64,000 nucleotides of DNA from Thiospirochaeta perfilievii (GCF_008329945.1 NZ_CP035807.1:1116001-1180000); one strand, 5' to 3'; counted from the stretch's first letter, positions 18,218-27,864 are shown. The notes: generated from the letters alone by a model not told the origin. A program made the numbers and translations.

Positions 18218-19495
18218 CATAGCTGTCCAATACAATCAAAACAACTCCTTTTGTAGCAGATAACTTTTCTGTGGAGCTTGTTTATCAGGCGGGACTGTTA
18301 ACCAATCAATTAAGTTTAGATTTGCAAATAATATCGTAGATAATATAGCCATTATTGAAGATACAGTCCAACCTAAAGTAGATTGAAATTCCATATATTT
18401 CAATATCAGAAACGAAATCATAACGATCCAAACTTGAGTTAGAACCGCATTTCGACTTGTTCCTAAAAAGCTTTTAATTTTTAGGTTTTGCTTAATTGTT
18501 TTGAAGAAAATTTCAATTTGCCATCTATCTTTATATATTGCTGAAATAGTTCTGGGGGACCATGAAAAGTGATTTGTAATTAGTGTTATACTTTTCTTCA
18601 AATCAGGATCATAACTTTCAACAAGCCGCAGTTTTAGAGGCTTTCCTTTCTTAGATATTATTTTATCAAAAACTATGATTTTTTCAGACAGTATATTTTC
18701 ATACTTTGAAACGTCTTTATCGTCAAGCACAGAATATTTGGCATTTTTCTTCAGTCTTGTAACAAAATAAATACCTTCTTCACCTAAATCTGAATAATAT
18801 TGGTAATCGGTATACCCTCTATCAAAAACAATAACATCATCTTTTTTAAAAGGAACATTTTTAATTTCATTAGATTCATGTACTTTTGCATCCGTCACAG
18901 TAACAAATGAGGGAATATAACTGGAATGATCTAATGTCACATGGAGTTTAATTCCTCCCTTCTTTTTCCTAAAATGAGCCCAATCAAACATGCTCAGACA
19001 AAGATCTATAGTACTCGCATCTACGCTATAAAGTGGGTTTTTAAATCTAAATTTATGATTTTTATGTTTACTATGAAGCTTTGATAATAAAGAGTAAAAT
19101 AGTTTTTCATAGATCTCATTTGGACGATTATTATTTGCATAAGAGAGCGTTGAGCGTTTAGTTTTGGATATCCCTAAATGATACAGCTTTTTACTTTGAA
19201 GCTCTAAACCGTTCTCAATTCCCCTTAGACCTGTTTGTCCGCTTAATTGAGCAAATAGCATTGCTGAAAACTGGTTCCAACAGGAAAATCCTTTATTCGC
19301 GAAGTCTCCTTTTTCTGATTTTACAATTTTTTCAAATTCATATCTCGGAATTAATTGTAGTATTTGTCGAAAAATAGTATCATGAAAACTCATAGTAATC
19401 TCCTTGTGTGTGCTTTGTGTGGTACTTAGATTATACCTTGGAGATTACTTTTATAAAATACTTAAATTGTAGTTTTTTTGTTTTGGACAGCTATG
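18218..19495 (-). mobile_element. IS4-family insertion sequence
   Basis: 1278 bp. Terminal inverted repeats CATAGCTGTCCAA (18218-18230) and TTGGACAGCTATG (19483-19495), imperfectly extendable inward. A 9-bp direct repeat ATGAAGCAT flanks it at 18209-18217 and 19496-19504, fitting the longer target duplications of IS4 elements. Contains one intact transposase gene. Confidence 0.9.
18236..19393 (-). CDS. IS4-family transposase
   Basis: 385 residues, DDE transposase with an N-terminal helical domain (FHDTIFRQILQLIPRYEFEKIVK). Catalytic elements: first Asp in YSVDASTIDL, second Asp in FDRGYTDYQYYSD, and the YREK block as YKDRWQIEIFFKTIKQ with the catalytic Glu. Intact and within an element with clean ends, so probably active recently. 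Confidence 0.93.
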   Translation of the reverse strand: MSFHDTIFRQILQLIPRYEFEKIVKSEKGDFANKGFSCWNQFSAMLFAQLSGQTGLRGIENGLELQSKKLYHLGISKTKRSTLSYANNNRPNEIYEKLFYSLLSKLHSKHKNHKFRFKNPLYSVDASTIDLCLSMFDWAHFRKKKGGIKLHVTLDHSSYIPSFVTVTDAKVHESNEIKNVPFKKDDVIVFDRGYTDYQYYSDLGEEGIYFVTRLKKNAKYSVLDDKDVSKYENILSEKIIVFDKIISKKGKPLKLRLVESYDPDLKKSITLITNHFSWSPRTISAIYKDRWQIEIFFKTIKQNLKIKSFLGTSRNAVLTQVWIVMISFLILKYMEFQSTLGWTVSSIMAILSTILFANLNLIDWLTVPPDKQAPQKSYLLQKELF

Positions 19496-19610
19496 ATGAA
19501 GCATAACTTCCAATATTTATTGAGTTTTGATATATTCAGCCTTACTTATAGCACTATACATATATATAGTATTTAATTATGAGGTAATTTAAGGTTAAAT
19601 TTCATGACCC

Positions 19611-20722
19611 GAATTCGTATTATAAGTGCGACAGATTCTTTTATTCATTTAAGCAGGTATATTCATTAAAGCAAAGCCTAGATGTATAATGTAAGAGTCG
19701 ACCAAAACACTTACAGGAGCTACGAATGAGCTATAAACATCTAGACTATGCTGAAAGATATTATATCTATACTGCCTTAAAAGAGCAAACATCAATAGCC
19801 GATATTGCCAAATCTATTAATAGACACCCCTCAACATTACATAGGGAGATAAATCGTAATAATGGAAACAGAGGATATCGCTATAAACAAGCGGACAATA
19901 AGGCAAAGAGCAGGCATGAGGACAAACCTAAAGCAATAAAGATAACTGATGAAGTAAAAAGTTATATACATTCAAAACTTAAACTTCAATGGAGTCCAGA
20001 ACAAATTGCAGGAAGAATTAAAGACGATAAAAATATAAGTATTCATCATGAGACTATCTACAAGTATGTCCTTGTAGAGAAACAAAATGGAGGTATCCTT
20101 TATAAACAACTTAGATATCAGAAAAACCTACAGAAAGAGATACGGTACTACTACTGGTTCTACAAGAGGGATTCCAAATAGAATTGATATAGATGAACGT
20201 CCTGAAGCTGCTAATAAAAGAGAGCGCGTTGGGGACTGGGAGGCTGATACGATCATTGGAAAGAGCCACAAAGGAGCTATTGTAACTTTGGATGATAGGA
20301 AATCCAAATTACGGTTAGCAGCACCTCTATCAGGTAAACATGCTGATCCTGTAAAGGATTGGATAACAAAGCTTTTAGAACCATTTGCTGATCTGACAAA
20401 AACTATAACATTTGATAATGGTAAGGAATTTACCAAGCATCAAGATGTAGCAAGAGAACTAAAGTGTGAAACATATTTTGCTAAGCCTTATCATTCATGG
20501 GAGAGAGGTCAAAATGAAAATGCAAATGGTTTATTACGACAATACTTCCCAAAATCTATGGAATTGGTGGATATAAGCGTGAAAAAAGTTTTGATGCCAT
20601 TGATTTACTAAATAGCCGACCTCGGAAATGTTTAGGGTATAGAACTCCATATGAGGGTTTTGAGGAACTAACTGGGATTAACTCTCGTGAAAAAATAAAA
20701 ATCGCACTTATGACTTGAATTC
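19611..20722 (+). mobile_element. IS30-family insertion sequence (inactivated)
   Basis: 1112 bp between imperfect ends: GAATTC-N5-ATAAGTGCGA on the left (19611-19631) and its complement at the right ending GAATTC (20722). A target duplication could not be defined with certainty. The transposase gene inside is frameshifted. Confidence 0.75.
19726..20718 (+). pseudogene. IS30-family transposase with two frameshifts
   Basis: Three successive frames make one IS30 transposase: the N-terminal helix-turn-helix (DYAERYYIYTALKEQTSIADIAKSI) from 19726; the catalytic core from about 20125 (RVGDWEADTIIGK, TFDNGKEF, ERGQNENANGLLRQYFPKS with the DDE residues); and the C-terminus from about 20590 (LLNSRPRKCLGYRTPYEGF) to the TGA at 20716-20718. 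Both shifts fall at short A runs (about 20119-20124 and 20582-20587). Either decay or slippage-dependent expression. Confidence 0.85.
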
Positions 20723-20796
20723 ACCATGGGCAAATAACCCCATAAACTAATTAATAAGTTTTAGACTCATTTGTAGTAAAAAAGAATAGAAAAATA

Positions 20797-22635
20797 TCAA
20801 ACTGTAATTTTAAGTATTAAGATATTCCTTAACAATTTATAAAAAAGTATAGTTAACAAAATTCCAAAAAGAAATATAATTGATGTATCCTTAACAATAA
20901 GAACAGAATTATAATATTGAATAGAGTGAGCAATGGTAAATAGAAATCCTTGTATAATACCAATAAAACTAGGCAATACAAATAAATGCTTTAGCTTACC
21001 AGAAATGGCATTTTTATATTGTTTTTGTGAAATCCCTATTTGTGATAATTTATAATAATTTATACTCAAGTTATGTAACTCTGATGATAATTTAGAAATA
21101 AAGATTACTCCAGTTGAAACTAAAAATAACAAACCAGTAAAAAATATTATACAAAAAACAAATAACGATTGCCCCTCTAATAATTTTTGTTCTCTAATTC
21201 TAGATAAAACTTGATCTGTATATTTATTTATCATTTTTTCTGCAGAACTGATTTGGTTTTCATCTTCTAAAAATATGATATTAAAAGTTTTGAAATATTT
21301 TTTTGAAATATTCATCTTAATATTATTATAATCAAAGTTATTTAATATCAAAATTTTTCTATCTGCATTAATTTTATTTTTAAAGAGATACCATTCTTCA
21401 CCAACACATATGAGTCCTGATTTTTTATATCCATTTAAGACAATATCTAAAAAAGATCCTTTTGGTATACTGGGGTATTTTTCAGGTACTATTAGTTGGG
21501 ATACTAGTATACATTCATTTTTTTTAAGTTTTTTTATCTTAATATTAAATTTTCTGAAATTATCTTCTGAAACGACATCTACAAATATATCTCTATATGT
21601 CCTTGTTTTCATTGTAATAAAATCTACATCGACAAAACTTTCTACTTGTATATTGTCATTATTTAATTCGTATAATACTGAATCCTTAACTTTAGTTTTT
21701 ATATCAGAATTTGATATGTAAGTAATGTCAGAAATATCACTAAGAATATTTTCACTTTTATCTTTATTATAAAATGAAAATGCTAGACCTAATAGATATG
21801 TAGATAAAAAAGTTAATAATGCGATTACAAACAATAATTTTCTACTGTTAAATATACTAATCTTAATTTCCATATCTTTAATAATGCTTTTACTTTTATA
21901 CAGTAATAGATCGTTTATGTAATAGACTAATAGAAACAAACCAATAAATGATATAAAAAAAGAATTAACTATTGCTTCACCATTTTTATATAACATTATT
22001 GAATAACCACTTATAACTATTCCTACTAAAGGGAGGATGTTAAGCTTTTTAATAATCCTAAAATTCTTGATTTTATCTACATATAATTCTGATAGATTTA
22101 ATCGTGTTATCCGGTTTTTAAATATATAATAAGTTAATAAGTATAAAACTGGAAAAATTTCAATGATCAGTAAAAAACTATCATATGTATTAAATTTACT
22201 ATTAATATTCACTTCAATATGTTTTTTTATTAGGTAGAATATGATTGTAACTAAAATATTTCCAAATACAACACTGATTGTAATTGATATCAACATAATA
22301 ATTACATATTCAATGAATATTATCTTTGTTAATTTTTTATTGCTAATTCCTAATGTTAATAAAATACCATATTCATCAGTCCTATTTTTTGAAAATTGTA
22401 TATTTGTATATAAAATAAATAAAACTGAGAATAGAATAACTGAAATTAAAGATACAAACATTATGCTTAAAATATCTCTCTTATCTAATCCGAGGACTTC
22501 TAAATTGGATATATTATAATAAATAGTAGAGTATATAAAAACCAATATCATGCAAAAAATATTACATAACATACTACCTTTAAACTTTTTAAGGTTTAAT
22601 CTTAATGTTTTAATAATTATATATATTAAGCTCAT
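20797..22635 (-). CDS. FtsX-like ABC permease (BceB-type)
   Basis: 612 residues. Helix 1 is followed by a three-helix FtsX-type core (FSKNRTDEYGILLTLGISNKKLTKIIF), a further helix block, a large extracytoplasmic domain (about residues 290-470) and closing helices. This resembles BceB-type permeases that remove or sense antimicrobial peptides. The partner ATPase immediately upstream is broken by an insertion sequence. Role as self-immunity or export for the peptide cluster is inferred from position. Confidence 0.75.
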   Translation of the reverse strand: MSLIYIIIKTLRLNLKKFKGSMLCNIFCMILVFIYSTIYYNISNLEVLGLDKRDILSIMFVSLISVILFSVLFILYTNIQFSKNRTDEYGILLTLGISNKKLTKIIFIEYVIIMLISITISVVFGNILVTIIFYLIKKHIEVNINSKFNTYDSFLLIIEIFPVLYLLTYYIFKNRITRLNLSELYVDKIKNFRIIKKLNILPLVGIVISGYSIMLYKNGEAIVNSFFISFIGLFLLVYYINDLLLYKSKSIIKDMEIKISIFNSRKLLFVIALLTFLSTYLLGLAFSFYNKDKSENILSDISDITYISNSDIKTKVKDSVLYELNNDNIQVESFVDVDFITMKTRTYRDIFVDVVSEDNFRKFNIKIKKLKKNECILVSQLIVPEKYPSIPKGSFLDIVLNGYKKSGLICVGEEWYLFKNKINADRKILILNNFDYNNIKMNISKKYFKTFNIIFLEDENQISSAEKMINKYTDQVLSRIREQKLLEGQSLFVFCIIFFTGLLFLVSTGVIFISKLSSELHNLSINYYKLSQIGISQKQYKNAISGKLKHLFVLPSFIGIIQGFLFTIAHSIQYYNSVLIVKDTSIIFLFGILLTILFYKLLRNILILKITV

Positions 22636-22638
22636 AAT

Positions 22639-22995
22639 CTATATAAACCTATTTAGTAGATTAAGAATATCTTTATAAAAATCCATTGTAGATCCTCTTC
22701 TCAAAAGCTCATGACTAGTTACTCCATCATTCATTAGAACTACTTTCTTACAGTAACTAGCAGCTTTAATATCATGTGTAACCATTAGAATTGTTTTATT
22801 ATATTTTTTATTTAGAATTTCAAATGTTTCCATTACCTCCCTAGAAGTCTTAGAATCTAAACTTCCCGTTGGTTCGTCAGCTAATATAACTAATGGATTA
22901 TTAACTAAAGATCTGATAATTGCTGCTCTTTGCTTTTGACCTCCTGATATTTCATAAGGATATTTATTTTTTATATCAAGAATCTTAAAATCAAC
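22639..22995 (-). pseudogene. ABC transporter ATPase (BceA-type), C-terminal fragment
   Basis: Carries the ABC signature ISGGQKQRAAIIRSL, Walker B VILADEPTGSLDSKT and the H-loop MVTHDIKAA, continuing in frame to a TAA four bases before the permease start. It is cut from its N-terminal half by the IS66 element at 22996-25398. Removing the element and one 8-bp target copy rejoins the halves as a 247-residue ATPase. Confidence 0.9.
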
Positions 22996-23066
22996 GTAAC
23001 CGTCAAATCTAAAGGCAGTAACAACTGATATTTAAATATTTAATATTTTAAAAAGGGAATAGCTCT

Positions 23067-24635
23067 CTAAGAAGGTAACATAATTTTATTAACTTCTATT
23101 GGATCACATTTCCATGGAGCTAATTCTTCTAATGAGGAGCCTTCTGGTAATAATGGAGCCTTATCATATAACCATTTTAAATATGCGTATGGATTTAAAT
23201 CATTTAATTTTGCCGTTTCAATTAAAGAGTAGAAAAAACATAATGCATCCGCACCTTCAGGACTACCCGAAAATAAAAAATTTTTACGACCCATAACAAG
23301 TGGTTTTACCACTCTCTCCGCAGCGTTATTATCTGGAGTAAGCTCTGCACAATCAAGGTAATTTATCATTTTATCCCATTGGCCTAATGTATATTTTACA
23401 GCTTTCCCCAATTTACTTTCTGGTCTAATATTTATAGCCTTTTTATCAAGCCAGTCTTTTAGGTTATCAAGTAATGGTGTCGCTAACTTCTTTCTTTCTG
23501 CTACAAATTCTTCCGGTTTGAGGTTCTTATCTCTAAGTTGTTTTTCTACAACATATATCTTTTGAATTTTATTAATTACAACATTAGACTTATTTAGTTG
23601 CTTAGAAGCTTTATAGGCATCGTAAAGCTCTCTCCGACAATGTGCTAAACATGTTACATGTGTTATTTTGTCACTATTTTTAAAAACGGCATTGTAACCT
23701 GGGAAACCATCTGACTGACAAAACCCAGAAAAGCCTTCAGTAAAATCTTTAATATATTTTGAACTTCGAGATCTATTATATTCATAGAGAGCTATACTTG
23801 AGTCTTTAGGCCCACCACAGGTGACCCATATGTAAGAGTTACTAGAATCTAATTTACCAACTTCCCCATGAACTTTGAGGACTGTTTCATCCATTTGAAG
23901 ATATGTACCAGTCTTTATGTGATCTTTCATAATATCATTAAGACCTTTTAATTTTCTATAAGCTTTTATAGTCCAGTTTGACATATTCTGTCTGCTTATC
24001 GGAATCCCATACCTCTCAAATCTTTTCTCTTGCCGATAAAATGGCAGGTAATCACAAAATTTATTTGTATGGATGTAAGCAAGAAGACCACCAGTCACTA
24101 TACTTCCTGAAATCAATGATGGTGGTGCAGGAGCAACTCTAAAAGTTGGTTTATCTTCATCTCCTGAACCTTCACAATTCCTGCAGGCATATTTTGGTCT
24201 TATATGTTGTTCTACATAAGACTTTTCAGGAATAATCTGTACCCTTTCTGTTACTACTTCATCAATTTTAACCATCTGACATCCACAAGCACACTGTTTA
24301 TCATCTTCTGATATATCGTGAATGATTTGTTTTCTAGGTAGGGATGGATCTATAGGTTTTCGACCTTTCTTTTTTCTATTATATGCTGGAATAGATATAA
24401 CTTCAGGTTCATCCTCTTCTTCTATATCCAAGGCGGTTTGCTCAAACTCATCAAATAATTCAGATTGTAAAGGTGTAACCTTTTCACTAGATTTTCCAAA
24501 TCTCTTTACTCTTTCGAGACGCAACTCTTCTTCTAGTATTTTAACCCTATTTTCAAGAGATTTATTTGAGTTTTCAAGAGACTCAATATATGTAGATATT
24601 TCTTCAGGGATTACCTGTTTTTTTATTCCGCCCAT
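23067..24635 (-). CDS. tnpC: IS66 transposase TnpC (copy 1)
   Basis: 522 residues. N-terminal coiled coil (ESLENSNKSLENRVKILEEEL); zinc-finger-like CACGCQ and ACRNC pairs around residues 110-155; DDE core (LQMDETVLKVHG with the first Asp, CQSDGFPGY with the second, NNAAERVVKPLVMGRKNFLF with Glu). Identical at protein level to the copy at 35079-36647. Confidence 0.95.
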   Translation of the reverse strand: MGGIKKQVIPEEISTYIESLENSNKSLENRVKILEEELRLERVKRFGKSSEKVTPLQSELFDEFEQTALDIEEEDEPEVISIPAYNRKKKGRKPIDPSLPRKQIIHDISEDDKQCACGCQMVKIDEVVTERVQIIPEKSYVEQHIRPKYACRNCEGSGDEDKPTFRVAPAPPSLISGSIVTGGLLAYIHTNKFCDYLPFYRQEKRFERYGIPISRQNMSNWTIKAYRKLKGLNDIMKDHIKTGTYLQMDETVLKVHGEVGKLDSSNSYIWVTCGGPKDSSIALYEYNRSRSSKYIKDFTEGFSGFCQSDGFPGYNAVFKNSDKITHVTCLAHCRRELYDAYKASKQLNKSNVVINKIQKIYVVEKQLRDKNLKPEEFVAERKKLATPLLDNLKDWLDKKAINIRPESKLGKAVKYTLGQWDKMINYLDCAELTPDNNAAERVVKPLVMGRKNFLFSGSPEGADALCFFYSLIETAKLNDLNPYAYLKWLYDKAPLLPEGSSLEELAPWKCDPIEVNKIMLPS

Positions 24636-24676
24636 CGAGTAAATACTACAATTTTATAAAAGATTATAAAACCCTT

Positions 24677-25024
24677 TTAATTCATCTCTTTAAAATATAT
24701 TTCTTTATGGGCTTTCCAAAAATCTATACCAGACAATAGAAGTTTTAATTGTTCTAAAGTTATCTCTTCTGCATCATCTGCCGTTTGTGGCCATGGGAAC
24801 TTATCTTTCTCGAGTTTCTTTTGCCACATTGCAAAACCATTTTTATCCCAGTATATACATTTCAAGTTTTTTCTGTTTTTGCTACAAAACAAAAATAAAC
24901 TTCCAGAACCAGAATCTAATTTCATTTCACTTTCAGCTAAAACTGATAACCCATTAATCTGAGATCTCATATCTGTTGATCCAGGGCGAACGAAGATTGA
25001 TATTTTAGTTAGGTCTAAAAACAT
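24677..25024 (-). CDS. tnpB: IS66 accessory protein TnpB (copy 1)
   Basis: 115-residue IS66 Orf2 protein (RPGSTDMRSQINGLSVLAE, GSGSLFLFCSKNRKNLKCIYWD, FAMWQKKLEKDKFPWP). Its stop precedes tnpC, and its start overlaps the tnpA stop by one base, suggesting translational coupling. Needed for transposition in studied IS66 elements. Confidence 0.93.
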   Translation of the reverse strand: MFLDLTKISIFVRPGSTDMRSQINGLSVLAESEMKLDSGSGSLFLFCSKNRKNLKCIYWDKNGFAMWQKKLEKDKFPWPQTADDAEEITLEQLKLLLSGIDFWKAHKEIYFKEMN

Positions 25025-25329
25025 CAGTTAACTTCCATTAGTACAGCGATTATTTTACTAATTTTATCTGAATTTATAACTCCACAGATCTCAATCTTTG
25101 TATCATTAACAATAATTTTAATATCATGAGTTTTCTTAGAATTACTCGTTTTAGGTTTTATCTTAACCAAATTTGATTTTTCAGTATTTATAGAGAACAT
25201 TTTAACCCAATAAATAAAAGTTGATGCTTTTAGGTTATTTTCTCTACTAAAAGCTGCAACTGACTGGCCTGATTTATTGAACTCTGATACTAATAATTTC
25301 CACTCTTCGTGGCTCTTTCGACTTTTCAT
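25024..25329 (-). CDS. tnpA: IS66 accessory protein TnpA (copy 1)
   Basis: 101 residues, helix-turn-helix protein (HEEWKLLVSEFNKSGQSVAAF, NNLKASTFIYWVKMF) typical of the first IS66 gene. Confidence 0.9.
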   Translation of the reverse strand: MKSRKSHEEWKLLVSEFNKSGQSVAAFSRENNLKASTFIYWVKMFSINTEKSNLVKIKPKTSNSKKTHDIKIIVNDTKIEICGVINSDKISKIIAVLMEVN

Positions 25330-25398
25330 ATTATCCCTCGGACTTAAGGGTGTAATATTTTATTTATTTTTTTAAGGGCATACTAAATTGACGGTTAC

Positions 25399-25793
25399 AA
25401 ATCAACAAGCATTTCATTCAATTTATTTTTTATTATCTTTTTATTTATGCCTTTTAAAATCATAGGAAGTACAATATTTTCCTCAATAGTTAAGCTATCT
25501 AGTAAGTTTGAATTTTGAAATACAATTCCAATTTTATTAAGTCTTAATAATGACTGTTCTTCTTTTGTCATTGTTGTCAGATCTTTACTTGAAAAGAATA
25601 CATTTCCTAAAGTGGGTTTATCCAATGTCCCTAAGATTTTTAATAAAGTGGTCTTTCCACAGCCTGAAGAACCCATTAGTGCTGTAAAATCACCACTAAA
25701 AAGATCAAGATTCACTCCATTTAAAACTACAGTGCTTGAACCTATCTGATCAATATAAGTTTTATGAATATTTTTAACTGATAATACTGGCAT
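25399..25793 (-). pseudogene. ABC transporter ATPase (BceA-type), N-terminal fragment
   Basis: First 131 codons of the interrupted ATPase: Walker A MGSSGCGKTTLLKI and Q-loop IGIVFQNSNLLDSLT are present, and the frame runs into a stop supplied by the IS end. Without its signature motif and Walker B it cannot hydrolyse ATP. See the C-terminal half at 22639-22995. Confidence 0.92.
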
Positions 25794-25818
25794 TTATATA
25801 TTCCTTCTATAAAATTTT

Positions 25819-25841
25819 ATGCAGGAGTTAACCTCCTGCAT
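25819..25841 (-). terminator. Hairpin after the first precursor gene
   Basis: Perfect 9-bp stem (ATGCAGGAG / CTCCTGCAT) with a 5-base loop, starting four bases after the stop codon of the peptide gene at 25846. There is no long U run, so partial termination or 3'-end protection is more likely than full termination. Consistent with an abundant precursor transcript ahead of the transporter genes. Confidence 0.55.
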
Positions 25842-25845
25842 ACCT

Positions 25846-25980
25846 TCATCCTGAATAACTTTCTCCTTGACATCCAGTACAACTTTCACAACCTTTACAA
25901 CCCTTGCACCAGAAACACCAGCTTCCCGTACCCATCTCGTTTAATGAATCACTTTCATCAGTCTTAATCTCTAAAAACAT
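25846..25980 (-). CDS. CXX-repeat RiPP precursor peptide A
   Basis: 44 residues from the ATG at 25980, preceded by AAAGGAGAT. The leader begins MFLEIKTDESDSLNEMGTGS, and the core has six cysteines at 22, 25, 28, 31, 34 and 37, exactly every third residue (C-FW-C-KG-C-KG-C-ES-C-TG-C), then a short polar tail. The leader is shared with the two paralogues at 27503 and 27671. The upstream in-frame codons to 26052 overlap the transglutaminase gene and are not needed. Likely substrate of the radical SAM enzyme encoded upstream. Confidence 0.9.
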   Translation of the reverse strand: MFLEIKTDESDSLNEMGTGSWCFWCKGCKGCESCTGCQGESYSG

Positions 25981-26012
25981 ATAATCTCCTTTATCTTTAA
26001 TTGGATAATTCT

Positions 26013-27437
26013 TTACCCAACTGATTTGATATATACCGACATACCTTTCCAATTTGTTGTTTCTGGAGGTAAATTTATATAACTCGCATCAACTGCAGTT
26101 TCAATACCAGAAGTTGCATCTAATGAATACCAGTCCTTATTATTAGGACTTATTTCGTACCATGAGTGTTTTACATAACTTTCAATATCTGTAGAATATG
26201 CAATCCCATGGACAATTCGTGCGGGTACTTTTATTGCTCGAAATAATGCAATTGCTAAATATGACATAGATTCACAATCTCCAGCTTTTACTTGCAGTGT
26301 GTTTAGTGCAGAACCTTTTGTGTGTTTATATTTAATATTCTGATATATCCATTGTTGAATATATTTAATAGAGTCATTTATATTAGTAGATCTTTCTGTT
26401 ATTTCTACAGCTTTTTTTATTATCTCCCTATCATTTGCTTCAATTAAAAATTCGGCTTCTAAATATCTATTTTTTTTTCCATTAGAAATAATTTCATTAT
26501 TTAAAGACTTTGTACCAATATTTTGTTCTTTTAATTTAAAATGAAGATAATCTCTTGTATTTTCATTTTCTAGTTGTTGAGATAAATTCATATTATTAGT
26601 ATTAAGAGATGAGTTTATTCCATTAAAATCACAATTTTCTATTATAACTTCTATATTTTTTATTCTATTATGATGAGGTTTTAATCCTTTTGTAGGAACT
26701 AGAAGTCTGTGTTCTATATTATACGGAGTAACTGGACTTGTAATTAAATAATTAACAATTTCAGAATCATATTCTGGAATGGCAATATGAATAATTTGAT
26801 TACTATTATCTAGTGTTAATAAATCATCATTTGGTAAAACCTTTATCTGTTTATAGTTCGTATTAGGATTCTTTATCTCTTCATCAAATGAAATACTATT
26901 TATAACCGATTTAGATAATAATATAGATTGTGGTGAAATAACCATTCTTGGATAATTTAATTCTTTTTCTAATAACAGTTCGAGAGACCAAAAACTCCCA
27001 CGTTCATATAACTCTAATGGACCAGAATAAGAAATAGCTCCATTTTCAATTTTACCATAAGAATTAGTAATGCTATATTTATATTCATTATCTGTCCACT
27101 TCATATCAATGATAAGAATTGTCCTACCATTATTTAAAAACCAATCTAATTTATACGATAACATTTTATTGTTTATGGAAGTTTTAACTTCTAGGGTGCA
27201 TGTATAATCCATTCTATCTTCTTTTATTCCAAGAGCACCTATATTTTCAGTAGAGATAATTCTATAATATCCATCTGTACAGTTAGAATCAGTTTTCATT
27301 ACAGTTTTTGATTTTCCTGTAATTATATTTTTTTCTTTTATAGTTGATTCCCATTTTTTATCAATAGAGTCTGCCATTATTGTTATAGACACTAAAAAAT
27401 ATAGAACTGTAAAAACACTTTTATTTATTATCTTCAT
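26013..27437 (-). CDS. Secreted transglutaminase-like cysteine protein
   Basis: 474 residues from the ATG at 27437; the longer frame to 27554 overlaps a precursor gene. Residues 1-22 form a signal peptide (KSVFTVLYFLVSITIMADS). A long beta-rich N-terminal region of unknown type precedes a C-terminal transglutaminase/protease-like core. Its triad is Cys388 (KAGDCESMSYLAIALFRA), His424 (VKHSWYEI) and Asp440 (YSLDATSG). Placed between precursor genes, it may cleave leaders or crosslink the exported peptide; this is inference. Confidence 0.8.
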   Translation of the reverse strand: MKIINKSVFTVLYFLVSITIMADSIDKKWESTIKEKNIITGKSKTVMKTDSNCTDGYYRIISTENIGALGIKEDRMDYTCTLEVKTSINNKMLSYKLDWFLNNGRTILIIDMKWTDNEYKYSITNSYGKIENGAISYSGPLELYERGSFWSLELLLEKELNYPRMVISPQSILLSKSVINSISFDEEIKNPNTNYKQIKVLPNDDLLTLDNSNQIIHIAIPEYDSEIVNYLITSPVTPYNIEHRLLVPTKGLKPHHNRIKNIEVIIENCDFNGINSSLNTNNMNLSQQLENENTRDYLHFKLKEQNIGTKSLNNEIISNGKKNRYLEAEFLIEANDREIIKKAVEITERSTNINDSIKYIQQWIYQNIKYKHTKGSALNTLQVKAGDCESMSYLAIALFRAIKVPARIVHGIAYSTDIESYVKHSWYEISPNNKDWYSLDATSGIETAVDASYINLPPETTNWKGMSVYIKSVG

Positions 27438-27502
27438 TATTATTCCCGTTATTTTTTTTGATAAATTATCACTACCCAAAACAGGGGGTAATGATAAAAA
27501 TT

Positions 27503-27628
27503 TTACGCTTGCATTGAATTGAAACAACCCGTACAACCAATACAACCATTGCATCCTTTACAGGACCAACACCAAGTTCCCAACTCATCCATTGAGTCAC
27601 CATCATCTGTTTTGATTTCTAAAAACAT
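27503..27628 (-). CDS. CXX-repeat RiPP precursor peptide B
   Basis: 41 residues, strong ribosome site AAGGAGG eight bases before the ATG. Leader MFLEIKTDDGDSMDELGT, then six cysteines at 20, 23, 26, 29, 32 and 35 (C-WS-C-KG-C-NG-C-IG-C-TG-C) and the tail FNSMQA. Same architecture as peptides A and C. Short and absent from a simple long-frame scan on this strand. Confidence 0.9.
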   Translation of the reverse strand: MFLEIKTDDGDSMDELGTWCWSCKGCNGCIGCTGCFNSMQA

Positions 27629-27670
27629 TTCTTCCTCCTTAAATTTCTCAACATGTCGCAATAATTCCAA

Positions 27671-27829
27671 TTATATGGGCATTGGTGGCCAAGGTTTACT
27701 TGCTCCTGATTCTCCACTACAACCTGAGCATGACTCGCATCCTCTACAACCTTTACAACTGATACAATACCATGCTGTACCTAATTCACTTAATGAATCA
27801 CTTTCATCTGACTTAACCTCTAGAAACAT
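27671..27829 (-). CDS. CXX-repeat RiPP precursor peptide C
   Basis: 52 residues, ribosome site AGGAGGTGA before the ATG. Leader MFLEVKSDESDSLSELGT, six cysteines at 22, 25, 28, 31, 34 and 37 (C-IS-C-KG-C-RG-C-ES-C-SG-C), then a longer tail rich in Gly, Ser and Pro ending PWPPMPI. The tail distinguishes it from A and B and may mark a different mature product. Confidence 0.9.
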   Translation of the reverse strand: MFLEVKSDESDSLSELGTAWYCISCKGCRGCESCSGCSGESGASKPWPPMPI

Positions 27830-27864
27830 AGTTTCACCTCCTAAAAATTGATTAATAACTATAA

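Larger units (their letters stand above)
22996..25398 (-). mobile_element. IS66-family insertion sequence, copy 1
   Basis: 2403 bp. Ends GTAACCGTCAA and TTGACGGTTAC; target duplication AAATCAAC at 22988-22995 and 25399-25406. Three intact genes in the usual order tnpA-tnpB-tnpC on the minus strand. Matches copy 2 over the full length except at 23012 (A here, T at 35024) as far as I compared. Confidence 0.95.

Noticed and set aside
20723-20796. Terminator after the FtsX-like permease
   Set aside because: Only a 5-bp ATGGG/CCCAT stem could be found, too weak to report.
27438-27554. N-terminal extension of the transglutaminase-like protein
   Set aside because: The extension overlaps precursor B and lacks a signal peptide; the ATG at 27437 gives a proper one.
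27519-27851. Plus-strand frame with repeated QPIQPLHPLQ-type sequence
   Set aside because: It is the antisense of the two Cys-rich precursor genes; the periodicity comes from the CXX repeats on the other strand.
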